From the NCBI GenBank assembly GCA_029779995.1, contig JAKOZM010000280.1, positions 1 to 18,646 on the forward strand: 18,646 nucleotides of DNA, given 5' to 3'. The translations under genes and the position numbers were made by a program. This document shows, in pieces, positions 1 to 6,959 of the stretch. The notes beneath the pieces are model-generated. The model had not been told where the DNA came from and ran no database searches. It saw nothing but the letters and a program-made list of their open reading frames with translations. This DNA comes from Actinomycetes bacterium (GTDB taxonomy: Bacteria > Actinomycetota > Actinomycetes > S36-B12 > UBA10799). Numbering within the stretch: the first letter of the stretch is position 1; each line of letters begins with the position of its first letter.

Positions 1-393
1 GGACAGGCCTTCACCGGTGAGTCCTACCGGCAGGTCTTCGACACGGTGCAGGCTGCTGGTGGCCCACCCGCCGAGTCCGCAACAGGCTGGATCGGGCAGG
101 TGCTCGAACTGTGTCCGGACGACGAGGTGCGCAGCCGGGTGCGCGCGCTCGCCGTGGAATCACCGCGGGCGCTCTTCGGCGACAACCACGACAGCGTTGA
201 CGTCCGCTTCGCTGAGAACGTCCTGTCCCGCCTGCTCGAACTGGACGCCAGCAGGCGTCTGCGGGAGGTCAAGGCCCGCCTGCAGCGGATCAATCCTGTC
301 GAGAGTGAGGACGAGTACCGCAGGCTGTTCGCCGATGTGCTGGCGCTGGAGCAGTACCGGCGGCAGTTGCGCGAGATCCTGGTGGTGCAGTGA
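1..393 (+). CDS. dnaG: DNA primase DnaG, C-terminal end (partial)
   Basis: This is the 3' end of the replicative primase, which makes RNA primers at the fork; the frame is open from base 1, so the start lies outside the window. The 130 visible residues match the C-terminal helicase-interacting region of actinobacterial DnaG: an alternating hydrophobic segment, the VRALAVESP stretch, then a helical tail with RLQRINPVE followed by EYRRLFADVLALEQYRRQLRE, which resembles the family's LKSRLQRxNPVE...LFxxLxALEQxRRxLRE ending. The zinc-binding and TOPRIM catalytic domains are upstream and not visible. The stop TGA at 391-393 overlaps the ATG of the next gene by one base, so the two are probably co-translated. 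Assignment rests on remembered family motifs, not on a search. Confidence 0.85.
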   Translation, partial: GQAFTGESYRQVFDTVQAAGGPPAESATGWIGQVLELCPDDEVRSRVRALAVESPRALFGDNHDSVDVRFAENVLSRLLELDASRRLREVKARLQRINPVESEDEYRRLFADVLALEQYRRQLREILVVQ

Positions 394-842
394 TGCTGCG
401 TCGTAAACCAGCCGAGGTCAAGCGCCGGGTCCCCAAAGCATTGGCGTGGGCACCGGTCGGGGGAGACTGGGTGATCGCCACGGCGGCCGAGTTGTTGTTG
501 CCCTTCCGGGAGCCACTGACCTGGGACGAGGTCGTGCGCGCGGCGTGGGACGAACCGGTTCTGGAGTTGCAGCTGCCGGACGGTCCCTACCGGCTGGTCA
601 TCGAACGGCCCGGGAACATCCCGCAGGTCGTCAACGAGCGGGTCAAGGCCTCCGTGGTGGTCCAGCACCATGTGCCGCTACGCGGCGACAAGGGGGTGCG
701 GATCGTGGCGCGCCGACGACCGGGCACCACCGACGTCACCTGGCGGGTGACCTTCGACGCCGGATTGGACCATCGGGATGCCTCGTTGCGGGCTGAGGCC
801 GATGCGGCACTACAGGAATTGCGAACGACACTGGGTCTGTGA
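393..842 (+). CDS. Conserved hypothetical protein coupled to dnaG
   Basis: This 149-residue protein starts at the ATG whose A is the last base of the dnaG stop codon (TGATG); the GTG at 390 in the same frame is the alternative. I do not recognise a characterised family. It has a basic N-terminus (MLRRKPAEVKRRVPK), then a WAPVGGDWVIATAAELLLP segment and a LTWDEVVRAAWDEP segment, followed by alternating hydrophobic and charged strands and a C-terminal helix rich in Ala and Leu. There is no signal peptide or membrane helix, so it is probably cytoplasmic. Small proteins of unknown role directly downstream of dnaG are common in actinobacteria, and the overlap suggests co-regulation with the primase. 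A role in replication would be inference from position only. Confidence 0.75.
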   Translation: MLRRKPAEVKRRVPKALAWAPVGGDWVIATAAELLLPFREPLTWDEVVRAAWDEPVLELQLPDGPYRLVIERPGNIPQVVNERVKASVVVQHHVPLRGDKGVRIVARRRPGTTDVTWRVTFDAGLDHRDASLRAEADAALQELRTTLGL

Positions 843-860
843 CGCGCATCTGGCTGCGCG
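843..860 (+). terminator. Stem-loop just after the dnaG operon
   Basis: CGCGCA (843-848) and TGCGCG (855-860) form a perfect 6-bp stem with a six-base loop, starting directly after the stop at 840-842. There is no U-tract beyond a short TTT at 864-866, so it would be a weak or factor-assisted terminator. It also sits immediately before the -10 element of the next gene. Confidence 0.4.
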
Positions 861-865
861 ACGTT

Positions 866-871
866 TACGCT
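866..871 (+). promoter_or_regulatory. Putative leaderless -10 element for the HdeD-like gene
   Basis: TACGCT fits the TANNNT actinobacterial -10 pattern and ends seven bases before the ATG at 879. That would put transcription start at or beside the A of the start codon. No good -35 is visible (CGCGCA lies at the 17-bp spacing), and there is no clear Shine-Dalgarno sequence beyond GGGG at 873-876. Confidence 0.4.
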
Positions 872-878
872 CGGGGTC

Positions 879-1529
879 ATGACTCAGGACCCGAACATGG
901 ACCGTCTTCCCGAACCTGTGCCCACCCCGCCGCAGTACCAACAGGAATGGCTGGAGCCGATGGAGACGGTCGATGTCAGCCGCTTCTTCGCCAGCGCCAT
1001 CACGACTCTGGGCGTCATCACGGGGGTGTTCGGCGCCATCATGCTGATCTGGCCAGGTGCGACCGTGCGCGTCGTGGCCATCTTGTTCGGCCTGTGGCTC
1101 TTGCTCTCGGGAGTTGTGATGCTCGTGCAGGCACTGGCCTCGCGGGGCAGCGGTCTGCTGCGGGTCCTGCTCGGTCTGGGAGGTCTGGCCTCTCTGATCA
1201 TCGGCGGCATCTGCATCGTCAACGGCGACGCCAGCGTCAAGATCCTGGTGCTCTTTGTGGTGATCGGTTGGGTCGTGCACGGAGTGGCCAACGTCATCAT
1301 CGGCATCCGGAACAAGTACTCGCCGGCCCGCAGTGCCTACCTGTTCTTCGGCATCCTGCAGTTGGTGCTGGCCGCGCTGGTGATCGCGTGGCCGAACGCG
1401 ACGGTGACCGTGTTGGTGCGCGTGATCGGCGTCGGCCTGCTGCTCACGGCGGCCTTCGCGTTGCTGGCGGCCAACCGCGTGCGCAAAGGCGGGCAACAGG
1501 CCAACGTCATCGTGGTGAATCAGCCGTAG
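879..1529 (+). CDS. HdeD-like (DUF308) six-helix membrane protein
   Basis: This 216-residue integral membrane protein has a Pro-rich cytoplasmic N-terminus (about residues 1-35) and six predicted helices near 38-58, 64-86, 92-114, 120-143, 153-172 and 176-198. The helices are arranged as repeated two-helix units: IWPGATV (57-63) at the end of the first helix is repeated as AWPNATV (170-176), the xWPxATV signature of the HdeD/DUF308 fold. HdeD in E. coli is linked to acid resistance, but most actinobacterial members have no known role and none is claimed here. The ATG at 879 is chosen because a TANNNT -10 lies seven bases upstream, which favours a leaderless transcript; ATG at 897 is an alternative. 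The gene converges on the redox operon with only four bases between stops. Confidence 0.8.
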   Translation: MTQDPNMDRLPEPVPTPPQYQQEWLEPMETVDVSRFFASAITTLGVITGVFGAIMLIWPGATVRVVAILFGLWLLLSGVVMLVQALASRGSGLLRVLLGLGGLASLIIGGICIVNGDASVKILVLFVVIGWVVHGVANVIIGIRNKYSPARSAYLFFGILQLVLAALVIAWPNATVTVLVRVIGVGLLLTAAFALLAANRVRKGGQQANVIVVNQP

Positions 1530-1546
1530 CAGGTCAGCTGAACGGC
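1523..1546. terminator. Stem-loop spanning both convergent stop codons
   Basis: GCCGTAGC (1523-1530) can pair with GCT (1537-1539) and ACGGC (1542-1546) around a six-base loop, leaving a two-base GA bulge. The structure covers the TAG of the plus gene (1527-1529) and the TGA of the minus gene (1534-1536), so it could end transcription from both sides. No U-run follows on either strand. Confidence 0.3.
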
Positions 1547-3267
1547 ACGTCTGCCAAGACCCGCAACGCACAGCCCCGGTCGTCCTCGGCGTACGTGACG
1601 ACCGGGGTCGGGGCGGTGAAGGCAGCGGCGAGCCAGGGCACCGCGTGTTCCATGGTCATGGTCCCGCCGCTGAGCGTGGCCACCCGTTCGAATCCGTGTC
1701 CTGCCAGCATCCGGTAGGCAAGATAGGAGCGAAAACCGGATCGGCAGTACACGTACACCGGGCGGGACGCGTCGAGTTCGGCGATCCGCTCCCGCAGCTG
1801 CTGCACCGGGATGTTGACCGAGTGCGGCAAGGCGCAGGTCTGGTTCTCCTCCAAGGTGCGGACGTCGAGCACGATCGCGTCCTCGGGCAGCGAGCCCCAA
1901 TCCTCGGGATACCAGAACGTCACCGTGCCATCCAGGAGATTCGATGCCTGGAAACCTGCCATGTTTATCGGATCTTTGGCTGAGCCGTAGGGCGGGGCGT
2001 ACGCCAGTTCCAGTTCGGCGAGATCCCACACCGTCAGACCCGCCCGGATCGCGACCGCGAGGACATCGATGCGCTTGTCGACCCCGTCGTATCCCACGAC
2101 CTGGCCACCGAGCACGGTGCCCTCGGGGGAGAACAGGAGTTTGAGGTGCATCGCCGCCGTGCCCGGATAGTACGAAGCGTGACCATTGGGATGGATGTAC
2201 ACCTTGCGGTAGTCGATCCCGGCGGTTCGCAGTTGCTTCTCATTGGCGCCGGTGCCGCCGGCGGTCACGTCGAACACCTTCACGATTGAGGTGCCCTGTG
2301 TGCTGGAGTACCGGGCGTCGCGGCCGAACATGTGATCCGCGGCCACCCGTCCCTGCCGGTTGGCCGGGCCCGCGAGGGGAACCACGGTCTGCTGCCCGGT
2401 CACCGTGTCGGTGACCTGCACCGAGTCGCCGACAGCGTAGATGTCAGGGTCGGACGTGCGTTGGTGCGGATCGACCACGATGGCACCACGCGCGGTCGTC
2501 TCTAGCCCGGCCAACTGCGCCAGGCGCGAGTCCGGCGCTACCCCGATGGCCAACATCACCAGGTCCGCGGGCAGGACGCCTTCACTGGTCAACACCGAAT
2601 CCTCGGTGAACCCCTGCGCCGAAGCACCGAGATGGAGTTCGACGCCATTGCGGCGCAGTTCGTGCTGCACCTGCTCGGCCATCTCCGGATCCAACGGGCC
2701 GAGCACCTGGTCGGCGGCCTCCAGCAGCGACACCTCCCACCCTCGGTAGCGCAGTGCCTCAGCCATTTCGATCCCGATGTAACCGCCGCCGATCACGACC
2801 GCGCGACCCTGCCCGGCGTCGACGACCTCCTTGATCGCGTCCATGTCCTCGAGGCTGCGCAGCGTGTGCACCAGGGGGTAGTCAATCCCCGGCAGTGACG
2901 GCCGCAGTGGCGATGCGCCGGTGGCGAGCACCAGCTTGCCGTAGGTCTCTGTGTAGGTGGTCCCGTCGTTCAAGTCGCGCACGGTCACCGTTTTGGCGCT
3001 CGGGTCGATCCCTACGACCTCATTGCCGACGCGCACGTCGAGGTTGAGGTTCTCGGCGAGGCTGGCGGGCGTCTGGACCAGCAGCGCGGAGCGGTTCTCG
3101 ATCTCGCCGCCGACGTGGTACGGCATGCCGCAGTTGGCGAAGGACACGTAGGCGTCCCGCTCAAGAACCACGATCTGCGCCGACTCCGACAGTCTGCGGG
3201 CGCGCGCCGCCGCCGACATGCCCCCGGCGACCCCACCGACGACGACGATCTTTTCGGGCTTCTTCAT
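1534..3267 (-). CDS. CoA-disulfide reductase with C-terminal rhodanese domain
   Basis: This is a 577-residue FAD- and NAD(P)H-dependent disulfide reductase fused to a rhodanese domain (CoADR-RHD type), expected to reduce CoA disulfide or CoA/glutathione persulfides in the cytoplasm. The N-terminal FAD-binding loop is VVVGGVAGG (8-16). The single redox Cys46 lies in SFANCGMPY, the CoADR/NADH-oxidase signature. The second Rossmann motif GGGYIGIE is at 160-167, and the second FAD motif DIYAVGD at 275-281. Conserved C-terminal LAYAPPYGSAKDP is at 421-433. The rhodanese domain (about 455-550) carries Cys508 in CRSGFRS. About 30 unassigned residues follow. The ATG at 3267 is chosen over upstream GTGs because MKKPEKIVVVGG is the family N-terminus and it forms an ATGA overlap with the upstream rhodanese gene. 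Exact substrate (CoA disulfide, polysulfide or persulfide) cannot be told from sequence. Confidence 0.9.
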   Translation of the reverse strand: MKKPEKIVVVGGVAGGMSAAARARRLSESAQIVVLERDAYVSFANCGMPYHVGGEIENRSALLVQTPASLAENLNLDVRVGNEVVGIDPSAKTVTVRDLNDGTTYTETYGKLVLATGASPLRPSLPGIDYPLVHTLRSLEDMDAIKEVVDAGQGRAVVIGGGYIGIEMAEALRYRGWEVSLLEAADQVLGPLDPEMAEQVQHELRRNGVELHLGASAQGFTEDSVLTSEGVLPADLVMLAIGVAPDSRLAQLAGLETTARGAIVVDPHQRTSDPDIYAVGDSVQVTDTVTGQQTVVPLAGPANRQGRVAADHMFGRDARYSSTQGTSIVKVFDVTAGGTGANEKQLRTAGIDYRKVYIHPNGHASYYPGTAAMHLKLLFSPEGTVLGGQVVGYDGVDKRIDVLAVAIRAGLTVWDLAELELAYAPPYGSAKDPINMAGFQASNLLDGTVTFWYPEDWGSLPEDAIVLDVRTLEENQTCALPHSVNIPVQQLRERIAELDASRPVYVYCRSGFRSYLAYRMLAGHGFERVATLSGGTMTMEHAVPWLAAAFTAPTPVVTYAEDDRGCALRVLADVPFS

Positions 3268-3572
3268 GGCATCTCCAAGGGGTATCCGGCGTTGATCCAG
3301 GCCTGCGTTCCCCCGAGCACGTTCACGACGTCCCAGCCGCCTGCCTCGAGGGCCTGGGTGGCCTGCCCACTGCGCGCGCCCACCTCGCACACCAAATAGA
3401 CCGGGCGATCGACGGGCAACTCCGCATAACGCACCGGCAGCACCGACATGGGCAAGTTCCGCGATCCTGGCAGGTGGCCATTGCGGTACTCCACAACCTC
3501 CCGGACATCCACGATGTAGGCGTCCGGGGTCTCGGCGAGGTCTTGTACTCGGATGGTGCGCACTGCCCCCAT
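3264..3572 (-). CDS. Single-domain rhodanese (sulfurtransferase)
   Basis: This 102-residue protein is one complete rhodanese domain and should move sulfane sulfur through a cysteine persulfide in the cytoplasm. Conserved features are YIVDVREVVEYRNGHLPGS (19-37), the active-site loop CEVGARS starting at Cys62, and the C-terminal NVLGGTQAWINAGYP. A six-residue loop after Cys is the usual size for sulfurtransferases, as opposed to Cdc25-like phosphatases. It overlaps the CoA-disulfide reductase/rhodanese gene by four bases (ATGA), so free and fused rhodanese are made together; the pair suggests persulfide or polysulfide handling. Start ATG at 3572 is preceded by GGGGA as a modest ribosome site. 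Its physiological donor and acceptor are not visible. Confidence 0.88.
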   Translation of the reverse strand: MGAVRTIRVQDLAETPDAYIVDVREVVEYRNGHLPGSRNLPMSVLPVRYAELPVDRPVYLVCEVGARSGQATQALEAGGWDVVNVLGGTQAWINAGYPLEMP

Positions 3573-3579
3573 GCTAGTT

Positions 3580-3596
3580 CCCCGAGAGGTGCGGGG
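3580..3596 (-). promoter_or_regulatory. Leader stem-loop covering the rhodanese ribosome site
   Basis: On the minus strand CCCCG and CGGGG form a 5-bp stem with a seven-base loop, and the 3' arm contains the GGGGA that serves as the only ribosome site before the ATG at 3572. It could limit initiation. The stem is short, so this is tentative. Confidence 0.25.
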
Positions 3597-3620
3597 GCGC
3601 CGCCAACCGTGGACGATGGT

Positions 3621-3639
3621 AGGTCAGCCGCTGTGACCT
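3621..3639. promoter_or_regulatory. Inverted repeat upstream of the rhodanese/CoADR operon
   Basis: AGGTCA (3621-3626) and TGACCT (3634-3639) are perfect 6-bp arms around seven bases, lying 49-67 bases before the rhodanese start. This spacing suits an operator for a dimeric repressor, but the repeat also lies 30-48 bases past the lipoprotein stop and could be a weak terminator stem. The minus strand reads TACCAT next to it (3621-3616), a possible -10 without a convincing -35. Confidence 0.35.
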
Positions 3640-3668
3640 CCCGCCGCGCCTTGTCCGCTGGCCCGTGA

Positions 3669-4496
3669 TTACTTCAGCACCACAGCGGCCCGCAGCAGGC
3701 GATCATCTTGTTCGGAGGCCGTGTACAACCAGGCACCGTCCGCGCTGAACGCGACCGCCTCCGCCTGCGGTTGTTGGGGTGGGGTGGATCGGCCCAAGCG
3801 GTCGCCCGGTGGCAGCCCGCGGTACATCGAGATGCTCGGGTAGTCGCGGATGGCGTAGATGTCCGAGGTGGGCGACAGCGCCGCATCGGTGGCAAATGTT
3901 GGCGCAGCGCCGACCTCGCGCGCCGTGCCACTGCGCAGATTCACCCGGTAGACCGATCCTGAGAACTGCTTGGTCACCACCCACACCCGCTGTCCTCGCG
4001 CCATGATGCCCTCGATGTCGACCGGCCCGTCGGGCATCGAGAACGGACGCACCTTCGCCGTAGTAGTCGTGGTGCCCAGCGCCGGTTCGGAGACTTCGAT
4101 GATCGCTACCTCGCCGCGGTCGCGCAGATTATTTCCCGTGTCACTGATGAAAAGCACGGGTTTCCCCTTGCGAGCGCCGGCCGCCAGGCCCTCCCAGTCC
4201 GTGTTGGCCGCCGGGACCGTGGCCAGGCCCCGCACGCGGCACGTCGCGGCATCCAGCGCGACGAGCACGGGTGCGTTGCCACTGTCGCTGAGGGCCCACA
4301 GGACGCCTGGATGGCGCGCGGACGCCACAAGCCCGCTGAGTTCGGGCACCATCTCGCGGTCATACTTGCAGACGCGCTGCCACTGTCCGGTCGTCCAGTC
4401 CGGCGGCTGCGCGGCGCTACCGCTGGAGTCGCCGGAGGAGCAGCCCACCAGCAGGACCAGTCCGGCGATCAGCCAGGGGCGATTCGCCATCCTCAC
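3669..4496 (-). CDS. Secreted lipoprotein, beta-propeller-like, function unknown
   Basis: The 275-residue product has an N-terminal export signal with a lipobox, LLVGC, so Cys19 is the likely lipidated residue and the protein should sit on the outer face of the membrane. The mature part shows repeated blade-like motifs: ELSGLVAS (52-59), WALSDSGN (67-74), DWEGLA (100-105), FISDTGNN (116-123), DIEGI (160-164), TDAALSP (203-209) and EAVAFSADGAWLYTAS (246-261). The EGL/EGI/EAV and SDSGN/SDTGN repeats resemble propellers of the SdiA-regulated or phytase-esterase-like group, without proof of catalysis. Start: GTG at 4496 is taken because TAGCCT lies six bases before it (leaderless layout); ATG at 4490 would shorten it by two residues. 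It lies 18 bases after the beta-glucosidase stop on the same strand, so read-through from that gene is possible. Confidence 0.7.
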   Translation of the reverse strand: MRMANRPWLIAGLVLLVGCSSGDSSGSAAQPPDWTTGQWQRVCKYDREMVPELSGLVASARHPGVLWALSDSGNAPVLVALDAATCRVRGLATVPAANTDWEGLAAGARKGKPVLFISDTGNNLRDRGEVAIIEVSEPALGTTTTTAKVRPFSMPDGPVDIEGIMARGQRVWVVTKQFSGSVYRVNLRSGTAREVGAAPTFATDAALSPTSDIYAIRDYPSISMYRGLPPGDRLGRSTPPQQPQAEAVAFSADGAWLYTASEQDDRLLRAAVVLK

Positions 4497-4502
4497 TGGG
4501 CA

Positions 4503-4508
4503 AGGCTA
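4503..4508 (-). promoter_or_regulatory. Putative leaderless -10 element for the lipoprotein gene
   Basis: Read on the minus strand this is TAGCCT, a TANNNT hexamer ending six bases before the GTG at 4496. No Shine-Dalgarno site is present before that GTG, and the GAGG before ATG 4490 is too close to act as one. Both points favour a leaderless transcript starting at GTG. Confidence 0.35.
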
Positions 4509-4514
4509 CGCGGC

Positions 4515-5861
4515 TCACCGCGGTGGATTTGCCACCCCGCCCAACTGCCCGGCGAACCAGTACCCGGAGTCCTTGATATAGCGGCGCTGGGTCTCGTAGT
4601 CCACATACACCAGCCCGAACCGCGGCTCGTACCCGGCGGCCCACTCGAAGTTGTCCAGCAGCGACCAGCAGAAGTACCCGTCGACCTGCACGCCTCGCTG
4701 CTGGGCGGCACGCACCTGCGCGAGGTGCGACTCGTAGTAGGCGATGCGCCGGTTGTCGTGGACCGTGCCTGCCTCGAAGGGATCATCGAAGGACGCCCCT
4801 CCCTCGGTGACCACGATGCGGGGATACCGGCCGTAGGCATGGACCATGTCCAGCACCATGCCCAGACCCTCGGGTCGGATCTCCCAGCCCATCGACGTCT
4901 TCTCCAGGTCCGGGTCGTCGCCGAACCCGGGAATCGTCCAGAGGCCGGGAATCGGTCGGAACGGCGCCCGCAGGCGCGTGTAGTACTGGACGCCCAGGAA
5001 GTCGAGATCGATCTCGCAGCGCTCGATGTCGCCGTCGCGGATGTAGCGGCGCATCATCCGCAGAATGGGCGCGTCATCCACGGGATAGCCCATCCCGAGA
5101 CCCGGCTCCAGGAAGGTCCGATTGAGCATCGCGTTCGCGGCCCGCTCCGCCCGCTGGGCCAGGTTCGGTCCGGGACCCGACCCCAGGGTGGGAGACAGGT
5201 ACTGCGTAGTGCCGACCACCGGGTTGGTTGCGCTGGCTCGCAGAGCGCGCGCCCCCTCGGCGGTCGCGAGATTCACGTGGTGGATCGCCGGGAAGAAGTT
5301 GTTGAGGCCGCGCCGGCCAGGTGCATGGGCACCGAGCATGTACCCCAGCATCGTGAACGAGAGCGGCTCGTTGAACACCATCCAGTTGCGGACCCGGTCG
5401 CCGAAGGTCTCCCCGACGATCTGGGCGTACTCAGCGAAGATCTCTACGATGTCGCGGTTGGTCCAGCCCCCCTTGTCCTCCAGGGCCTGCGGCAGATCCC
5501 AGTGGTACAGGGTGATCCACGGCTCGATCCCAGCGCCCAGACAGGAGTCGATGAGCCGCTTGTAGTGGTCCAGACCCTTCTGGTTCAGACCCGTTCCGTC
5601 GGGCTGGACCCGCGGCCAGGACAGGGAGAAGCGGTACGCGTCGAAGCCCATGGAGTAGACCAGCGCCACGTCTTCGGGGAATCGCCGGTAGGAGTCGGTA
5701 GCGACGTCACCGTTCGTTCCGTCGGCGATCACCCCGGGTCTATGGCTGAACGTGTCCCAGATCGACGGCCCTTTCCCGTCGGCGTGCGGAGATCCCTCGA
5801 TCTGGTAGGCGGCGGTCGCAACTCCCCAGGTGAAGTCGGCTCCGAATTCGGCGAGGCTCAT
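4515..5861 (-). CDS. Glycoside hydrolase family 1 beta-glucosidase
   Basis: This 448-residue retaining glycosidase should remove terminal beta-linked glucose or galactose from oligosaccharides or glycosides in the cytoplasm; there is no signal peptide. The N-terminus FTWGVATAAYQIEGS (10-24) and GPSIWDTF (31-38) are GH1 hallmarks. LYHWDLPQAL (118-127) is in the substrate pocket, FNEP (163-166) gives the acid/base Glu165, and VVTEGG (350-355) gives the nucleophile Glu353. WSLLDNFEWAAGY (399-411) and FGLVYVDY (415-422) complete the family pattern, and the length is typical. The nucleophile motif reads TEGG rather than the usual TENG. ATG at 5861 is chosen because it directly precedes the conserved N-terminus; the open frame upstream is read-through overlapping the neighbouring gene. 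Fifty bases separate it from the secreted-protein gene upstream on the same strand. Confidence 0.92.
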   Translation of the reverse strand: MSLAEFGADFTWGVATAAYQIEGSPHADGKGPSIWDTFSHRPGVIADGTNGDVATDSYRRFPEDVALVYSMGFDAYRFSLSWPRVQPDGTGLNQKGLDHYKRLIDSCLGAGIEPWITLYHWDLPQALEDKGGWTNRDIVEIFAEYAQIVGETFGDRVRNWMVFNEPLSFTMLGYMLGAHAPGRRGLNNFFPAIHHVNLATAEGARALRASATNPVVGTTQYLSPTLGSGPGPNLAQRAERAANAMLNRTFLEPGLGMGYPVDDAPILRMMRRYIRDGDIERCEIDLDFLGVQYYTRLRAPFRPIPGLWTIPGFGDDPDLEKTSMGWEIRPEGLGMVLDMVHAYGRYPRIVVTEGGASFDDPFEAGTVHDNRRIAYYESHLAQVRAAQQRGVQVDGYFCWSLLDNFEWAAGYEPRFGLVYVDYETQRRYIKDSGYWFAGQLGGVANPPR

Positions 5862-5911
5862 GGGTTCAAATCTGGCGCATCCGCGATCAGGTTGTCGATC
5901 CGGCGGCGGCG

Positions 5912-6868
5912 TCAGCGCACGACCCAGCGACGGGTCACCAGGTACTCCCCATAGGTGCCGGTCGGGGGCGCCGAGACGGTGAGGCGGACGTAGAGCCGTT
6001 TCGCCTTGCCGGTTGTGGTGAGCAGCAGTTTGCCGCCCTTGCCCGCTGTCAGCGTGGCGTAGCGCCGCTGCGAGCCGTTGGCCGCCTTGCGAGGTGACCA
6101 GCTCACCGACGCGGTGGCCACCTGCCCGGCGTTGGTCCTGACGGCGCGGGGCAGCAGGACCGTCTTGCCTTTGCTCCGGATGGCTGCCGGTGTCCGCAGC
6201 ACCGCCGTCTGGGCACCGGTGGCGCCCCCCGAGGCGGTATCCGAGACGGTGAGCGCGCCTTCGAGGTAGATGCCGACCCCCTTGCTGAGATCGACGTACT
6301 CCGCAGCTTGGGCACAGGCACTGCCGCTGAGTTCGGGTGCCCCCGCGGACGTCCCGGCGAGCGCGAAACGACCCGTCGCGGGGTCCCGGTCCTTGCCTTG
6401 GCCACCTCCGACGGCGTCCACCCCAGTCGAGGAGGTGCTGACCGTGCCACGGGCCATGCACTGCTGGCCCAGAGCGGAGATCCGGATGTCAAAGGTCAGC
6501 TGCAGCGCCATCTGCCCGACCTCAGTCACGGTGCCGGCAGCTGTGGTCGGCGTGATCCGGCCGCTACCCAGTCCATTGAACAGTGACATGACGGGCCAGG
6601 ACTGTGTCGTGGCGGGGAACGTCAAGGATCCTGCCGTCTCAGTGCCCCGCCAGGTGACCGCGCCCGGCGCCGTCAGGTGGGCGTACACCGTGCCGCCGTC
6701 CTTGGCGGCCAGCGCGATGTAGGTGCAGTCGAGGACGCGGGACTCGGACAGAGGGCTGTCCTGGCCGCAGGCCGGCAGGTCAACTCTGGCGGGATGGCTG
6801 TCGGCGGCGACGGCCGCTGGCACCGGGCTCAGCAGCGCGGCGGTCAGCAGGGTAAGCAGACGTCTCAC
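5912..6868 (-). CDS. Secreted four-Cys protein with basic C-terminal module (copy A)
   Basis: The 318-residue product begins with a signal peptide (MRRLLTLLTAALLSPVPAAVAA; cleavage likely after residue 22). The middle domain (about 30-210) has four cysteines at 34, 48, 137 and 185, with DCTYIAL (47-53), VTWRGT (71-76), QSWP (89-92), DPATGRFALA (162-171) and GSACAQ (182-187). The same landmarks and cysteine order recur in the gene just upstream (6960-8024), so the two are tandem paralogs. Residues 230-318 are a basic module (18 Arg/Lys, one acidic residue) with RTNAGQ at its core, also found at the end of the subtilase at 10706. Start is GTG at 6868, with no strong ribosome site. I do not recognise the middle domain; it is probably an extracellular or wall-associated beta-rich protein with two disulfides. 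Confidence 0.75.
   Translation of the reverse strand: MRRLLTLLTAALLSPVPAAVAADSHPARVDLPACGQDSPLSESRVLDCTYIALAAKDGGTVYAHLTAPGAVTWRGTETAGSLTFPATTQSWPVMSLFNGLGSGRITPTTAAGTVTEVGQMALQLTFDIRISALGQQCMARGTVSTSSTGVDAVGGGQGKDRDPATGRFALAGTSAGAPELSGSACAQAAEYVDLSKGVGIYLEGALTVSDTASGGATGAQTAVLRTPAAIRSKGKTVLLPRAVRTNAGQVATASVSWSPRKAANGSQRRYATLTAGKGGKLLLTTTGKAKRLYVRLTVSAPPTGTYGEYLVTRRWVVR
5915..6181 (-). other. RTNAGQ C-terminal module, copy 1
   Basis: Protein-level repeat, residues 230-318 of the 318-residue secreted protein. Landmarks in order: IRSKGKT, AVRTNAGQ, GKGGKLLL, KRLYVRL, APPTGTY, and a TRRWVVR end. It aligns along its whole length with the modules at 6963-7232 and 14312-14587. Confidence 0.7.
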
Positions 6869-6910
6869 ACCACCAGCAAACCATGCGCGCGCCGTCCCTC
6901 AGGGCCCAGT

Positions 6911-6952
6911 GCAGGGCTGGACCGCGGACCACCTGCGTCAGCCCAGCCCTGC
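6911..6952 (-). terminator. Ten-base-pair stem-loop between the two secreted-protein genes
   Basis: GCAGGGCTGG (6911-6920) is perfectly complementary to CCAGCCCTGC (6943-6952), with a 22-base spacer. It begins eight bases after the stop of the upstream gene on the minus strand and fills most of the 91-base gap, so it is probably that gene's terminator or an mRNA stabiliser. No U-tract follows. Confidence 0.5.
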
Positions 6953-6959
6953 GTGCGTG

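Noticed and set aside
4311..5954. Long plus-strand open frame opposite the lipoprotein and GH1 genes
   Set aside because: It mirrors the GH1 codons on the other strand, as expected in GC-rich DNA; no family motifs, start site or ribosome site support it.
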